A stretch of 64,000 bases of DNA from NCBI RefSeq assembly GCF_000699445.3, contig NC_067195.1, positions 63,586,591 to 63,650,590 on the forward strand. The letters run 5' to 3'. The notes under the pieces were generated by a model, which was not told the DNA's origin, did no database searches, and saw only the letters and a list, made by a program, of their open reading frames with translations. Source of the stretch: Schistosoma haematobium (lineage: Eukaryota > Platyhelminthes > Trematoda > Strigeidida > Schistosomatidae). Position numbers and translations under genes: made by a program. This document shows positions 36,601 to 47,254 of this stretch, in pieces (position 1 is the stretch's first letter; each line of letters opens with the position of its first letter).

Positions 36601-36660
36601 AACCCTTCTCTTTTACCTAGGCTTGGGACCAGCAGTAACTCTAGAAGAGCTTCAGGCGGA
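33617..36660 (-). pseudogene. RTE-clade LINE (RTE-1), copy 3, nearly full length, antisense in the YTHDC1 intron
   Basis: Read on the minus strand it starts with a 5' leader (GGTTAGCGACCCCATCCC near 36570), then the endonuclease N-terminus (TMWETGKTSQIATEMRR, GISETHRTQ). The connector follows (MEDDWKGIKEALTSTCQDV), then RT blocks ([42 protein letters not shown]-type [16 protein letters not shown]). Lesions seen: the GAGT duplication at about 34605-34615 that ends the RT frame after HYGVST, a compressed and frameshifted catalytic region (34340-34500), and no AAGT tail. From 33622 to 35547 it is nearly identical to copy 4 at 45317-47242. Being antisense, it would be removed with the intron. Confidence 0.92.
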
Positions 36661-37198
36661 GTTAATGATAGCAAAGCTTAGAATATATTTCAGGAATAAC
36701 TATAAAAGGCACGAAGGGCAAAAAATAAAGGCGGTTATGGCATTGGTGATAGGATATGGACTGTAGTAATGATAGTTGACAAATTAACTTGTGTGACGAA
36801 AAGCCTAAATTAATACCCAAATTCAAAATATAGGGGAAGACAAATGCATTCAGTTCATTGCGACCATTTTGATCTATTTCATGAATGGTCTCTACCGACA
36901 ACTCATGCTTAACTTGCGGATATTCGTCCGCTACACAATTTCGTATGAGACCAGGTTTTGGGTTGATTGATTGATGAGGTTTTTCGTTTTGACCGAACTC
37001 AACCGTTTTCCGAAACTATATATACCAACATAACGCAGATATACGATTTGACCGAACACTCCTAAAATTCAACTACCTTATTAAAGAATTCGTGAAAACC
37101 TAGCAGCTTCCAAACTTGTACATGAGCTTATTTACCACGTATTCGCCTTAGATTTATTTGGTATAGTAGGGATGTATCTGCTTCATGTTCTGTGTGGA

Positions 37199-37330
37199 GT
37201 GGTTGCTTAGTGGGTAGGGAGTTTAACTTCCAGTCACAGTCCATGATTTGAACTTCGCTCCACTTGCTTTGGTTCGGCCGGCTAAGTAATATCACCAGCC
37301 CCCACTTAGAGTATGACTCATACCAAGGTA
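37199..37330 (+). repeat. Possible tRNA-derived SINE head
   Basis: TTGCTTAGTGGGTAGGGAG (37203-37221) resembles a pol III A box. TGATTTGAACTTCGCTCC about 25 bp later resembles a degenerate B box, in the usual order. The boundaries and any tail are not visible. It may instead be chance. Confidence 0.35.
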
Positions 37331-37614
37331 CCTACTGAATAATTAATTTCTTTAACAATTTTCGATCCTTGGGGAACAGATGACGTGGGTTAAGAGGTGT
37401 TAAAGTAATTTGGATTACCTGTAGATTCATCGGTTAAGTACGGTAATTAACTCCAAAATCTGCTTTCTAAACTAAATTTGTGAGTGCCATTGGAATTAAG
37501 TGCATCAGATAGCCTGACAAGAAATTAGTCTCTTGGCTGGAGACTCAATGACTTTGGGTATGTAGATTATATATAATATAAATGGGTCTTTTAAATTATT
37601 TGTTTGAAAATGCT

Positions 37615-38142
37615 CAGGTTGAGTTTCTATACGTCTGCTTGAAAAATGTTGCTTCTAGACTTGCTGGTACTCATTTTGACAACACAGGATGATGTTTTTG
37701 AGCAAGTTGGTCACGTGTTTCCGTAATCTTGTCAAGTTTGGTGAATCAGGATTTCAAAATTATCATAAATTAATCGGAAACTGTCGACGTACATCGCCTG
37801 TAACTCAAGCAAGTTTGTTTGTCTATCGATAGGCATGTAAACTTATCAATCCAGACCGTTTCGTCGTGACCGTAAAGTATAGACTACTTGGTTACAAGCA
37901 TTTGAACCTAAGTATGTTCAAAGCACTAGATATAACTACAGGGAAAGTATTACTGATATTCAGCATAAAATACCAGATCCTGGTAACAAATTGGTAGAAA
38001 CTTCGTCAGCGACCCGTGGTAATTGGCGAGATTACCAAAGTACGTAACCAACTTGCTCAAAAACACCATTGTGTTGTCAAAATAAGTATTAACCAGTCCA
38101 GAAGCAACACTTTATATCCGAATGTATCGAAGCTCATCCGGA
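37615..38142. repeat. Inverted repeat with about 115-bp arms
   Basis: 37615-37731 is the imperfect reverse complement of 38029-38142. Shared blocks are GTTGCTTCTRGACT, ATTTTGACAACACA and GTTTTTGAGCAAGTTGGT. Arms are about 75-80 percent matched with a spacer of roughly 300 bp. It could be a foldback mobile element or two opposed copies of one repeat. Confidence 0.75.
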
Positions 38143-39893
38143 ACAATTTCATTTAGTAGATCCAATTTTATCGACTTCCTTACCAAACGTATGTATCATT
38201 TACATACTGTAGACCGGTGATATCATTCGAATGTGTTGTACTCTTTCTCCATACGCTTCAATCTATTAACCTTATTCGACTTGATACGTAAGGGAAAAAT
38301 AATGAGCTGGATGAAGTATATCCCAAAGTCATTGGTCAGGATGAACTTACAGAACTAAAGACAGGTATCTGGACAAAAGTTCTTTTGGAGATTTTTAGCA
38401 TCTGAAATCTTCCTTTGAATCTGATTGGTGGAAGAGAGACCAATTTCAGTGCCTGAATCATTTACGCCCGGAGCATACAGTCTAAATCGTTGAGGGTTTA
38501 CTTTCGTAACACCTTTATGGAAATAATAATGGATCATATTTCATGTTAGATTTTACTATGTCAGACGTTGCTTTTGGTTACTTTGAATACCACACCAAGC
38601 TGAAGAACCAACTTAAAACTCCCAGTTCACACAGCCTCATTTTTCGCGAAGTTCAATCGACTTTATTTAGGTTTTTCCCATAATAATTCATGAGAAGTAC
38701 TTTACAACTCTAGGTTAGCAATCGTTTTAGTGTACTAAGGTGTCTTAAAACAATTCTCCATACAGAGTTCTCAATCCGGAAAAACATTGTTGTACAGTTA
38801 ATAACTAAGAAACTGACATTTTTCTGGTGATTCCTTCATCTTTTAGATTTGTGCACGGTCCTTTTAAAATTTCACATAAAGCACTCGTCTTCTTCACTGG
38901 GTTGAGAGTAAAACGGTGGTGATCGAATACGTTTTCTTGCCAGAACCGTAAAAAAGGAAGCTGTGGACTACATTCGGTTACCGTTTACTATTCCCGGTAC
39001 CAAAAATATCTGAATACTTTGTTATTCATTATCAAACATGGGGTTGGGTTCTTCGTTAATATTTTTGGTCACTTGGTTTGTGCATCAAGTATTAAAAGCT
39101 AGGTTTGGCTATAAAGCGTTCTGAGAAAGTATGAGTATATGGTACCTACTTAAGTAATTTCTCTTCTAATGTAAGAAGTGAAACTTTATCGATAGTAAGT
39201 AAGTATTGAATAAGCTTGAGGTCTCAGAACCTCTTGACGACATGAAAGGAGAATTATTTTATTATTGATGTAATTTTTCAGCCTTCAAGGAGGTGTATTT
39301 TGTACGTAAAGTGATTTTAGTCACAGCTGTTCTAATCATTAGTTTATGCTATTATCTCCAAAACCTTCAATATTTTAACTTCCTCTGCACAACTGAATTC
39401 AACTTTCAATCACTTATCTGTTCAACTTTTCAAACAAGCTCTAAAATGTTTACGTTGAGTCATGCAATGGAGTTTTTTACATGTACTTCCGCAATAGATA
39501 TAATCTGGTTTTGAATTAATGATTATTTTACATTTGTTGTCATATAGCTGTCAATATTCATTCGAATGAATATTATAATTTGTGCTCTGTGAGACATCAT
39601 TTGTATTTGTATATAAATGTAAAGTATCGCTTATGCCTAACTAAAAATAAAAATATCTACAAAACGTTCATGTGTATGCTTGCAACTGATATCATAGAAA
39701 TGTGTTTTATCCTCTTTGTTACACCCATTGCTTAAAAACAGTATTGTCATAAAATAAGCTTTTTCCAACTAACCCTAAAAAACACCAGTGAAATTGACCC
39801 AAGTTGTGATCGTTTATATACTTGTAAGTAATTACTCAATGACTAATTTTATGATCTTACATCTACTTGTTTTGCTATTTTTATCGTGTGTAG

Positions 39894-41414
39894 GACCTCG
39901 CGGGCATAGATCTCGTAGTCGATCCAGTTCTCTCCCTATTGATCGTAATTTATTGATGACTTGGGTATGTTAGTGAATTTCGAAGTTATACGTCATAATT
40001 TTTCCCTGCAGGACTATGACGACTATGTTCAACAAGTTAGTCGTGGTATGCGACCAAATATGTATGGTGACTTGGTGAGTTTTGCCTTGAGTAGAACTTC
40101 ATGTTTCTTATGTCTATGGGTTTGCATAACTTATTATAGACAGTTTTTTTTCAAAAAGTCTTTTGTCACACTTTAAATCCTGAACTGTCAGGTCAGTCAT
40201 AGAGCGTGTTCGTGGTATACAGTAATTGGCATTCGGACCAGTTTTTTGCCTTTCCTCTTTGTAATTTTACACAAGCTCCTTTTTCTGTATTTAAAGTCAT
40301 TATGCTAGAATACTTGAATTATCTGTCGCAATTGTTTTTTACTTGATGGTTAATACTCTGGTATAAATTTGTTTTTTGGTTCTCCGATTCACTGAAGTAA
40401 TACTAAGTTAGATTTTCCAGGCCCCGATTATTATTTTGTTGGGACCATTATATTTATTAGGAAACTCGGTGTTGGGAATCAACTTATTACATGCCATGAG
40501 GAAATCTCAAACAATCCAATGTTGTTCACTTCTGAGGAGTCCCATACTAGGACGAAACGGCCGTCCAATACTTCCACGTTTTCAATGGTGATATAGCTTA
40601 GATTGATTCATGAATTCAACTATTAAAAAAAACTTGAGTCTGCCAAATATTCTAAACGTCGAAATTCGTCGATTATTATTTGTTGGTAACCAGACTAATA
40701 ATTCAATTATTTATTTTGTAGGGAAGTCGAGTTGCCGGTTCAAGTGCTTATTTACAAATTCCCCAAAGTCATGAAAATGATCTGAAAGTAAGCTTTCTAC
40801 TAATTACTTGCTTCATATATTATGCTTTAAATTGTATTATTTTCTTCGTGTTGTTAACAGTTGGATTGTAATTTTACGTGCATCTCTTCTCTGTATTTTT
40901 TCAGTATGAAGAAAAAGTAGATGCGTTTTTACGTGGTATTGGATCACGTCCAAAAGTTTCAGGACATGATCACCACTACTCACGCAGTCCTAGCCGTAGC
41001 TGTTCATATAGTCCACCTCCACCTCATCCCCACAACCGTCGTCGTGAATATTGCAGGGGTTCATCATCCTACTCCAGATCCAGGTCTCCTTCCTGTCCAA
41101 GCATACTTTTATCTAAGGTTCGACGTGGAGAGATAGATCCTGATGCTTATCGTCACCGCCCACCATCTCAATATTTATCTCCTCGTAGGAGAGACCATAC
41201 ATGTTCTCACAGCCGCTCTCCTGCAAGCTTCGGTCGTGAACTTCCAGCACAATGGAGAAAGCCTCCACAGGCTTCTGTAGCTCATTCAACTGGAAATAGA
41301 CAACGACACCAGCAAATAGAGGGGCGAGTTCCTTCACACCAAGCACGATCCCCTCGTGTTGTCTCAAGTGGAGGGTCACGAACGTACACTACAAGCAGTC
41401 GTCATCACAAATAG
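39894..41414 (+). CDS. YTHDC1: YTHDC1-type m6A reader, 3' exons (RS-rich C-terminus)
   Basis: These exons continue the gene begun at 29040: 39894-39964, 40012-40074, 40722-40787 and 40905-41414 (TAG stop). Junctions are GT-AG: acceptors GTGTAG, CTGCAG, TTGTAG and TTTCAG; donors GTATGT, GTGAGT and GTAAGC. The inferred coding sequence, all eight exons together, totals 2571 nt or 856 residues plus stop, an exact multiple of three, which supports the model. The product here is Arg/Ser-rich (RGHRSRSRSSS), then an acidic-aromatic DYDDYVQQVSRG segment, YEEKVDAFLRGIGSRP and further RS/proline-rich sequence. RS and Arg-rich C-termini are usual for YTHDC1 and link it to splicing factors. I see no domain other than low-complexity sequence in this part, so its assignment to the same gene rests on phase, strand, composition and the family pattern. 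Confidence 0.8.
40420..40620 (+). repeat. Probable hammerhead-bearing SINE (Smalpha-like) remnant
   Basis: Sequence around the hammerhead core, especially the downstream GTCCAATACTTCCACG block, looks like the conserved 3' part of the schistosome hammerhead SINE. Tail A's near 40625 (AAAAAAAA) may be its end. The 5' pol III part is not clear, so the limits are estimates. Confidence 0.5.
40532..40565 (+). ncRNA. Hammerhead-ribozyme-like core in a SINE remnant
   Basis: CTGAGGA (40532-40538) fits the conserved CUGANGA box. It is followed by stem II (GTCC, loop, GGAC), the GAAA box and CGGCCG, which makes the tiny two-base-pair stem III typical of schistosome SINE hammerheads, then the GTC cleavage site at 40563-40565. 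Stem I is poor: bases before CTGA (CACTT) and after GTC (CAATA) hardly pair. The core looks intact but the ribozyme is probably weak or inactive. It lies sense in the intron 40075-40721 of the YTHDC1-type gene. Confidence 0.7.
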
Positions 41415-41423
41415 CTGGTTGAT

Positions 41424-41854
41424 GTAAGTATTCCTTTATGTTCGTGTGTTACACTACACTACTTATGCTTTTAAACTATTTATCCATGTTATTTACATTC
41501 TGTTCAACTTTTAGAAGTTTTCTTGCCTTTAAACCGTCTTGCTTTTTGAAACTAACAGAAATGTCTAAATGCGACAAAAAACCGTTCCTGTTGATGGGAA
41601 CTACAATACGGTTTATTGTAGGAGTGCCAATTATTTAGATTTACTTGCTTTTTATTTACGTGCCAAATATTTAGATATATACATTCTCTATTTATCCAGT
41701 TCTTTGCCGAGATGAACCCGTTGCTTTCTGTAACATTTACAAACACGAATTATGTTAGTGTTACGCTGATTTTTGCAATTCAAATAACAGTAGGGTTGAA
41801 AAAGGTATATGCTTGATAAGATTATGAAAATTTGTCATTTTTATTAAATTACAG
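41424..41854 (+). other. Possible intron in the YTHDC1 3' UTR
   Basis: A strong donor (GATGTAAGTA, GT at 41424) ten bases after the stop and an acceptor (ATTACAG ending 41854) bound this segment. The downstream exon would carry the polyadenylation signal at 41977. Confidence 0.4.
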
Positions 41855-41976
41855 GTAGACTACGACTCATACCAGGTAGCTTTTCAGTCTCCACATGTAC
41901 TTATCTGTCGCATGCAATCTCAGTACTGCCCACTTCAACGTTGATTGAGAATAATGACTAACCTGAAGTGAAATAT

Positions 41977-41982
41977 AATAAA
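41977..41982 (+). terminator. Polyadenylation signal of the YTHDC1-type gene
   Basis: AATAAA about 560 bp past the stop codon, on the gene's strand, is the first canonical signal after the last coding exon. Cleavage would be expected near 42000. Confidence 0.5.
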
Positions 41983-41999
41983 GCGAATTTTAAATTCAT

Positions 42000-42825
42000 T
42001 CACCTTCACAAGTAAAGTACAGCATTGATTATTCTGATCACGTTGACCGTTCTGATATCAAACAGATTAATATATCATCAGTGAGGGGGAGGTATTGTGT
42101 TTTACATTATTGAATTTTTCAACCACTTACCACTAATTTGTAGTGACCTTAAGAACAGTTTAGAGCAAATCCACCATTCCTGCCGATTTTGAACTGTCAC
42201 TTTATGTCACAGTTGATCGGAATTATTCCGTTCATTTCAATCAACTAGTTTACCTGCCCCTTTGTCATTGACTTCATAGAATGATGCAACGTTTTAGCTT
42301 GGCCACTAGTAGCTTTCTTGCCATCTATGATTATGCAAACGAGTATTCGTTTTCTGTGTAATGCATGTATCAGCCAGCTCAGTGGATGAGAATGTACAGC
42401 GTCATCAACCAGTTCGGCATTTTATTTTAGAACCTTACGTTTAACCGCAACATAATCTACTGAGTTATTTCGCCATATCCGAGAAAGTATTAAAGTGCGT
42501 CTCCTACTTTCAAAAAGAATGCTTCGCAGTTAAATTAAAACTTATTAAATTGCTGCTCTCCTCCCCTTTGATGGCCAAACAAGTGTCTCCTACGTCACAG
42601 GTGGTGGCGGAAACCGGACAGGGTTTTTCTATCCGCATTAAAATCATGACATTTACCAACCTACTAGGCTTAATGGGACTTCAAAGTTATGTAGAAATCT
42701 CAGTGTATTTCTTAAGTCTGAGTCTTCCAAACAGGTATATCATACACGTAGTATATAAGTAAATGAGTGAATCAATCACGAAAACGTCAAACCTGTGAAG
42801 TGTTAACTCCGAAATTCTTTGTAAG
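42000..42825. other. No gene recognised downstream of the YTHDC1-type gene
   Basis: A/T-rich flank without long frames. A 70-codon ORF near 42550 shows no family resemblance. Confidence 0.45.
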
Positions 42826-42829
42826 AAAA

Positions 42830-43040
42830 TTGAATAAAAGTGGGAAAAGTGAGCAGCACTGACTACTTATCACAGCCAATTTAGATGATGCTTCACTACA
42901 GTCTTTAAGTTTGTTAGCTATTTCTGATTAAACAGGTGTACGTAGGTTGATGTACTCCAAAGATGATCTTTCAATTACAGACTTATTCACAAAGCCTGTC
43001 TATCAATGGAGTCAAATACTGATACGTCGCTAATTAATAC
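42830..43040 (-). pseudogene. Degraded LINE reverse-transcriptase fragment
   Basis: The minus strand reads VFDSIDRQAL (motif A-like), then after frameshifts KLKDCSEASSKL and CCSLFPLLFNF, the latter resembling motif B (QGCPLSPLLFNF). Several stops and frame changes lie between. The order and spacing fit a LINE RT palm remnant of RTE or related type. Confidence 0.5.
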
Positions 43041-43084
43041 ATTCTTGCACTAAGCTTTCTTTCTTTCGTGTTAGCTAGCTAGTG

Positions 43085-44652
43085 CGACCGTAGCTGCTAC
43101 CTTGACGTGGTGGTCGGGATTGCCTATCGTGGTGACCCAACTGAGCTATATTGACTAGAACATATGTTCCTGTAGGTTCTACCATGCCAGGCAGGTCGAT
43201 TGGAGAACGGTAAGACTAAAAGCAGTAACTCAAGGTCTGAGGGCGAAGTCGTACTGCTGACTGTAGAGGAGTGTGACAGCAATAAGATGTTTCCCTCGGA
43301 CAACCAGCATCCGCAGCGATTCTGCCTTCTCACAAGGAAGTAAGGGGTTAGAAAAGATCGACCCAGAAATGTTACATCTCACCTTATTTCACGGATTTCG
43401 GTTTCTGGGGATAAGGCCTTTTGAAGAACGGAGCTAACACGTTAAAATCCTCTCACACAAAGGTCGTGCGCGGCCGACCTCAAGCAGTTGCCCCTTAGAC
43501 TCTGTGGTCACGGTTTCAGGTCGTTAAGACCAAGACTAATCCAACTTCCTTTTCAGGTTCCTCAAGAAATACTCTTTCACGGTGTGGGCAGCCGGGAGGT
43601 GATATCAGCCCTCATAACTGTAAAAACACAAGAGACCAAGTTGGTCACATTCAAATCCTTCCTACACCTCCTAATAACTCTTTTACCTCCACGAATAACC
43701 CTTCTCACGTCCCTTTATCACCTTGCACCGCTAGGGCGAACGATTCGAGTACGCGGGACGTTATTTCTGGTCTCCTGAAACCACGCTCTAGACTATACCT
43801 CGGAGCTTTTAACGTCCGAACGCTGTGCGCAATAGGACAACAGGCTTACTTAGCTTGGACTTTGGAATCTGGTGCCATCGGTGTGTGCTGCGTCTCCGAA
43901 ACGCACGTACAGGATTCGAGTAGCGTCATTCATTTGACCTCACCATGTCAAAATAAAGAACCAACTCGATTCACGCTTCGTGTGTCTGGAAGCCCTGATG
44001 CTGCTCCCCATGGTCTCGCTAATGTATGTATAGCATTGAATCTTAGGGCAGAACTAGCTGTCTTCTACTGGATCCCAGTAGACAGTCACTTGTGCGCTGT
44101 CCGACCAAACGGAACAGTAAGGACTCCAAGCGATAGGGACACTCGTCGTTGCCTCTTCGTCGTCTCTGCCTATTCTCCCACTGACTGCAGCTCAGATGTA
44201 AAAGAGTTTTACAGAAAGTTTTCCGACCTTCTCCGAAAAGGTAGGCGCTTTGATGTAGTAATAGTGACTGGTGACTTTAATGCTCAAGTAGGTAAACTAA
44301 GCGAAAGGGAAAGACACCTGGATGGATCGTATGCAGTCGTGGCTCAAAGAACAGATAATGGCAACCGTCTGTTGCAGCTATTCTCAGATAACCACCTGTT
44401 TCTTGCAAATACTAACTTTAAGCATAAAGAAAAACATCTTTTAACATTGCGACCCCCTAATTCGTCCCAATGTTGGACCAAAATAGATCACATCGCTATC
44501 AGCCACCGATGGAGGGGCTCGATAGGAGACTGCCACTCATTCTGGAGCACATGCTGAGATTCAGATCATGCTCTAGTGCGAGCGCGTATCTGTCTGCGTC
44601 TTACTAGACGTAAGAAAGACGCTGCGAGGAAATCTCTTAGGGTTCTACTTGA
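43085..44652 (+). pseudogene. RTE-2 LINE 5' half: leader and endonuclease
   Basis: An open frame from about 43493 to 44557 encodes an N-terminal Thr/Ser-rich part (around TRDVISGLLKPRSRLYL) and then an apurinic-type endonuclease: LGAFNVRTLC, CVSETHVQ, VVSAYSPT, VTGDFNAQVG and KIDHIAISHRW. A TGA at 44555-44557 lies just before the last block SDHALVRA, which follows in frame; the stop therefore separates the final catalytic Asp-His pair from the rest. The element is cut at about 44652 by repeat F. A 20-base-scale match near 44145 (GATAGGGACAC, then CGTCGTTGCCT) with 57925 and 60165 shows it is the endonuclease half of the family whose RT is at 57.9-59.8 kb. Upstream, 43085-43490 is a leader without a convincing frame. 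Confidence 0.88.
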
Positions 44653-45310
44653 TGATTTATTATTTATTTTAACACATAGATATTGGTACAAGGAGGCACC
44701 AAATATATATGGGCTACACAAATGTCATTCGATATGTGTGAGGACTGTGGTACTACCCCGGTGCCCAAACCGAAGCAGGTGCTTTTCTTGGGGGGGGGCA
44801 TTCCCAGAGCCTTCGACCTGAAGGTCTGACCCACAAGGCAGTGGAGCATCATAAGGAGATGCAGTCCCATGGAAGCCGGTGACCAACAATTGGTCCACAC
44901 GCCATTTGTTCCCGCAGGATCCTAGAGCCCATGTGCACTATTGGTTTGGAATCCGGTTAAAGCGCCGGACATTCGCTTTTCGTCCTCTCATTTTCGTGAA
45001 CAACCCCCGCCACGAGAAGGCAGTGAGTAGGACTTCCCTGGCAAAGGCTATAAATGCGTGGCCATATGAGAGCATTTTGAGAGGGAGAGCGGAATCTCCC
45101 CACTCTCGGACATATCAGGGCATTTGGGGGCTAAATAGGAACAATAACGGGGCGGATTTGCATGCATATAGCATACAATTCTCTTTGAACCTAGCACACA
45201 ACAATAGCATCATGTACTGTCCCATCGCCCTTGGCAGATCAGGCAACCCGAAAGTTATGAGAACGCCATCAGGGCATACGACAGGCTAGGTACTTGACGA
45301 TAGCCAACTA
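44653..45310 (+). repeat. Repeat family F (about 660 bp)
   Basis: This starts at TTATTATTTATTTTAACACA and contains a run of nine Gs (44791-44799), GGCATTCCCAGAGCCTTCGA and, near the end, CAGGCAACCCGAAAGTTATG. Its first 125 bp recur at 18376-18500 and in the duplicate near 50900. It interrupts the RTE-2 endonuclease and is followed at once by RTE-1 copy 4, giving a nested stack. Small ORFs inside are not supported. I recognise it as repetitive but cannot name its class. Confidence 0.7.
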
Positions 45311-45316
45311 AATTAC

Positions 45317-47254
45317 CCCTGTTACTCCTCGTGGAGGAGCATATGTCGCCCACCAGCACTCGCCATCCAACCCTGTCCTGAGCGATCCTTTCCAGCTCCT
45401 TCCAGTTGTTATTCATCCTTTGCATGTCTGCTTCCAATTCTCGACACAGTATGTTTTTTGGCCGTCCTCTTTTCCGCTTCCCTTCGGGATTCCAAGTTGG
45501 GGCTTGCCTCGCGATGCAGTTTGATGATTTGCGTAATATATGTCCTATCCATTTTCATCGTCTTTTCCTAATTTCTTCAGCTGGAAGCTGGTTTGTTCTC
45601 TCCCAGAGAGGGCTGTTGCTGATGGCATCAGGCCAGCGGACACTGTCTTACGTAGACAATTGTTTATGAATACTTGTACCTTCTTGATGGTGGTTGTTGT
45701 AGTTCTCCAAGTTTCAGCTCCGTACAGTAGAACTGCCTTGACGTTCGTATTGAAGATTCTGACTATGATATTGGTTGACAGTTGTCTTGAGTTCCATATG
45801 TTCTTCAATTGTAAGAATGCGACCCTTGCTTTGCCAATCCTCCCCTTTACGTCTGCATCTGATCCTCCTTGTTCATCGATAATGCTTCCCAGGTATATGA
45901 AGGATTCTACATCTTTCATAGTTTCGCCATCAAGTGTGACTGGGTTGGTATTCTCCGTGTTATAGTTGAGGATGTTGCTTTCTCCCTTGTGTATGTTGAG
46001 GCCTACTGATACAGAGACTGCTGCTACACTGGTTGTCGTGTGTATGGGGTAGGAGGGCTAGGTAATCTGTGGAAGTCCAAATCGTCTAATTGGTTCTGAT
46101 CTGTCCATTGTATTCCGTGTTTTCCCTCAGATGTCGAGGTCTTCATAATCCAGTCGACCACTAGAAGAAAGGAAGGATAAGAGTAGACAGCCTTGTCTGA
46201 CTCCGATCCTTACTTACAATGCATCTGTCAGCTGTCCTCCATGCACTACTTTGCACTGTAGTCCGTCGTATAAGTTCCGGATGATGTTGACAATCTTCTC
46301 AGGTACTCACTCCATAGTGTCGAAGAAGTTTCCATAATGTTCTCCTATCTACACTGTCAAACGCCTTTTCATAATCAATGAAGTTGATGTACAGTGACGA
46401 GTTCCACTCAACTGATTGTTCGACGATGATACGCAGTGTCGCAATTTGGTCTGTGCACGACCGATCCTTACGGAATCTAGCCTGTTGATCTCGAAGTTGG
46501 ACGTCTACTGCATCTTTCATCCGGTTCAGCAACACTGTTAAAGACTTCTCTTGGTACTGACAGTAATGCGATGCCTCTGTAGTTTTCACTTGTTCCTCCT
46601 CCCAAATCTTCTTGAATATAAGGTGAAGCATGTTTGTAGTTACTTCGATGTCTGACTTCAGTGCTTCAGCTGGTATATTGTCAGGTCCTGCTGCTTTCCA
46701 GTTCTTGATTTGTCTGATGGCCATCCCGATTTCTCTGGTCGTTGGTAGAGTGACATCTATAGAAAGGTCTGTGTGTGCTGGTTCGATGTCCAAGGGTTTC
46801 AGTGGAGCTGGTCTATTCAAGAGTTCCTCTGTTCTTGAATATCAGTGGTTGGCCTGCGTTTTTTGTCTTTGACCGGTCTCTCTATATTACTATATTTGCC
46901 TGCTACTTTCTTCGTTGTATCGTAAAGCTGTTTCATATTTCCTTCTGTTGCGGCTTTTTCCACCATGTTGCTAGTTCTTCCACGTATTTCTGCTTGTCGG
47001 CTTTAATGCTCTTCTTCACTTGCTTGTTTACTTCTATGTACTCACTTTGTGCTTGAATATTCTCTGCTCGTGTTCGGCTGTTGCTAATTGCTGTCTTCTT
47101 GTTCTTCCTTTCCTTGATCTTGTCCAGTGTTTCTATAGAATTCCATTCTTTATGATGATGCTTCATGCGACCCAGAACATCCTGACACGTTGAAGTTAAT
47201 GCTTCTTTGATACCTTTCCAGTCGTCCTCCATAAGTTTCTTCTTCCTTCAGTAA
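45317..47254 (-). pseudogene. RTE-clade LINE (RTE-1), copy 4, near-identical to copy 3
   Basis: The minus strand carries the same blocks and the same lesions as copy 3: the MEDDWKGIKEAL connector, [37 protein letters not shown], the GAGT duplication that ends the frame after HYGVST, the frameshifted catalytic region and the start at the CCTGTTACTCCTCG end without an AAGT tail. By eye I found only about four differences from 33622-35547 (for example C/T near 45552 and C/T near 46402). It breaks off at about 47254, so the endonuclease half present in copy 3 is lacking. Flanks on both sides are unrelated to those of copy 3. Confidence 0.93.

Larger units (their letters stand above)
31020..39893 (+). 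other. Large intron (about 8.9 kb) of the YTHDC1-type gene
   Basis: The intron separates the YTH-domain exons from the RS-rich 3' exons. It holds an RTE-2 fragment (31.9-33.5 kb), an antisense RTE-1 copy (33.6-36.7 kb), a possible tRNA-like SINE and an inverted repeat. The remaining parts (31.0-31.9, 36.7-37.2 and 38.1-39.9 kb) show no gene. An additional small exon inside it cannot be excluded. Confidence 0.7.
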
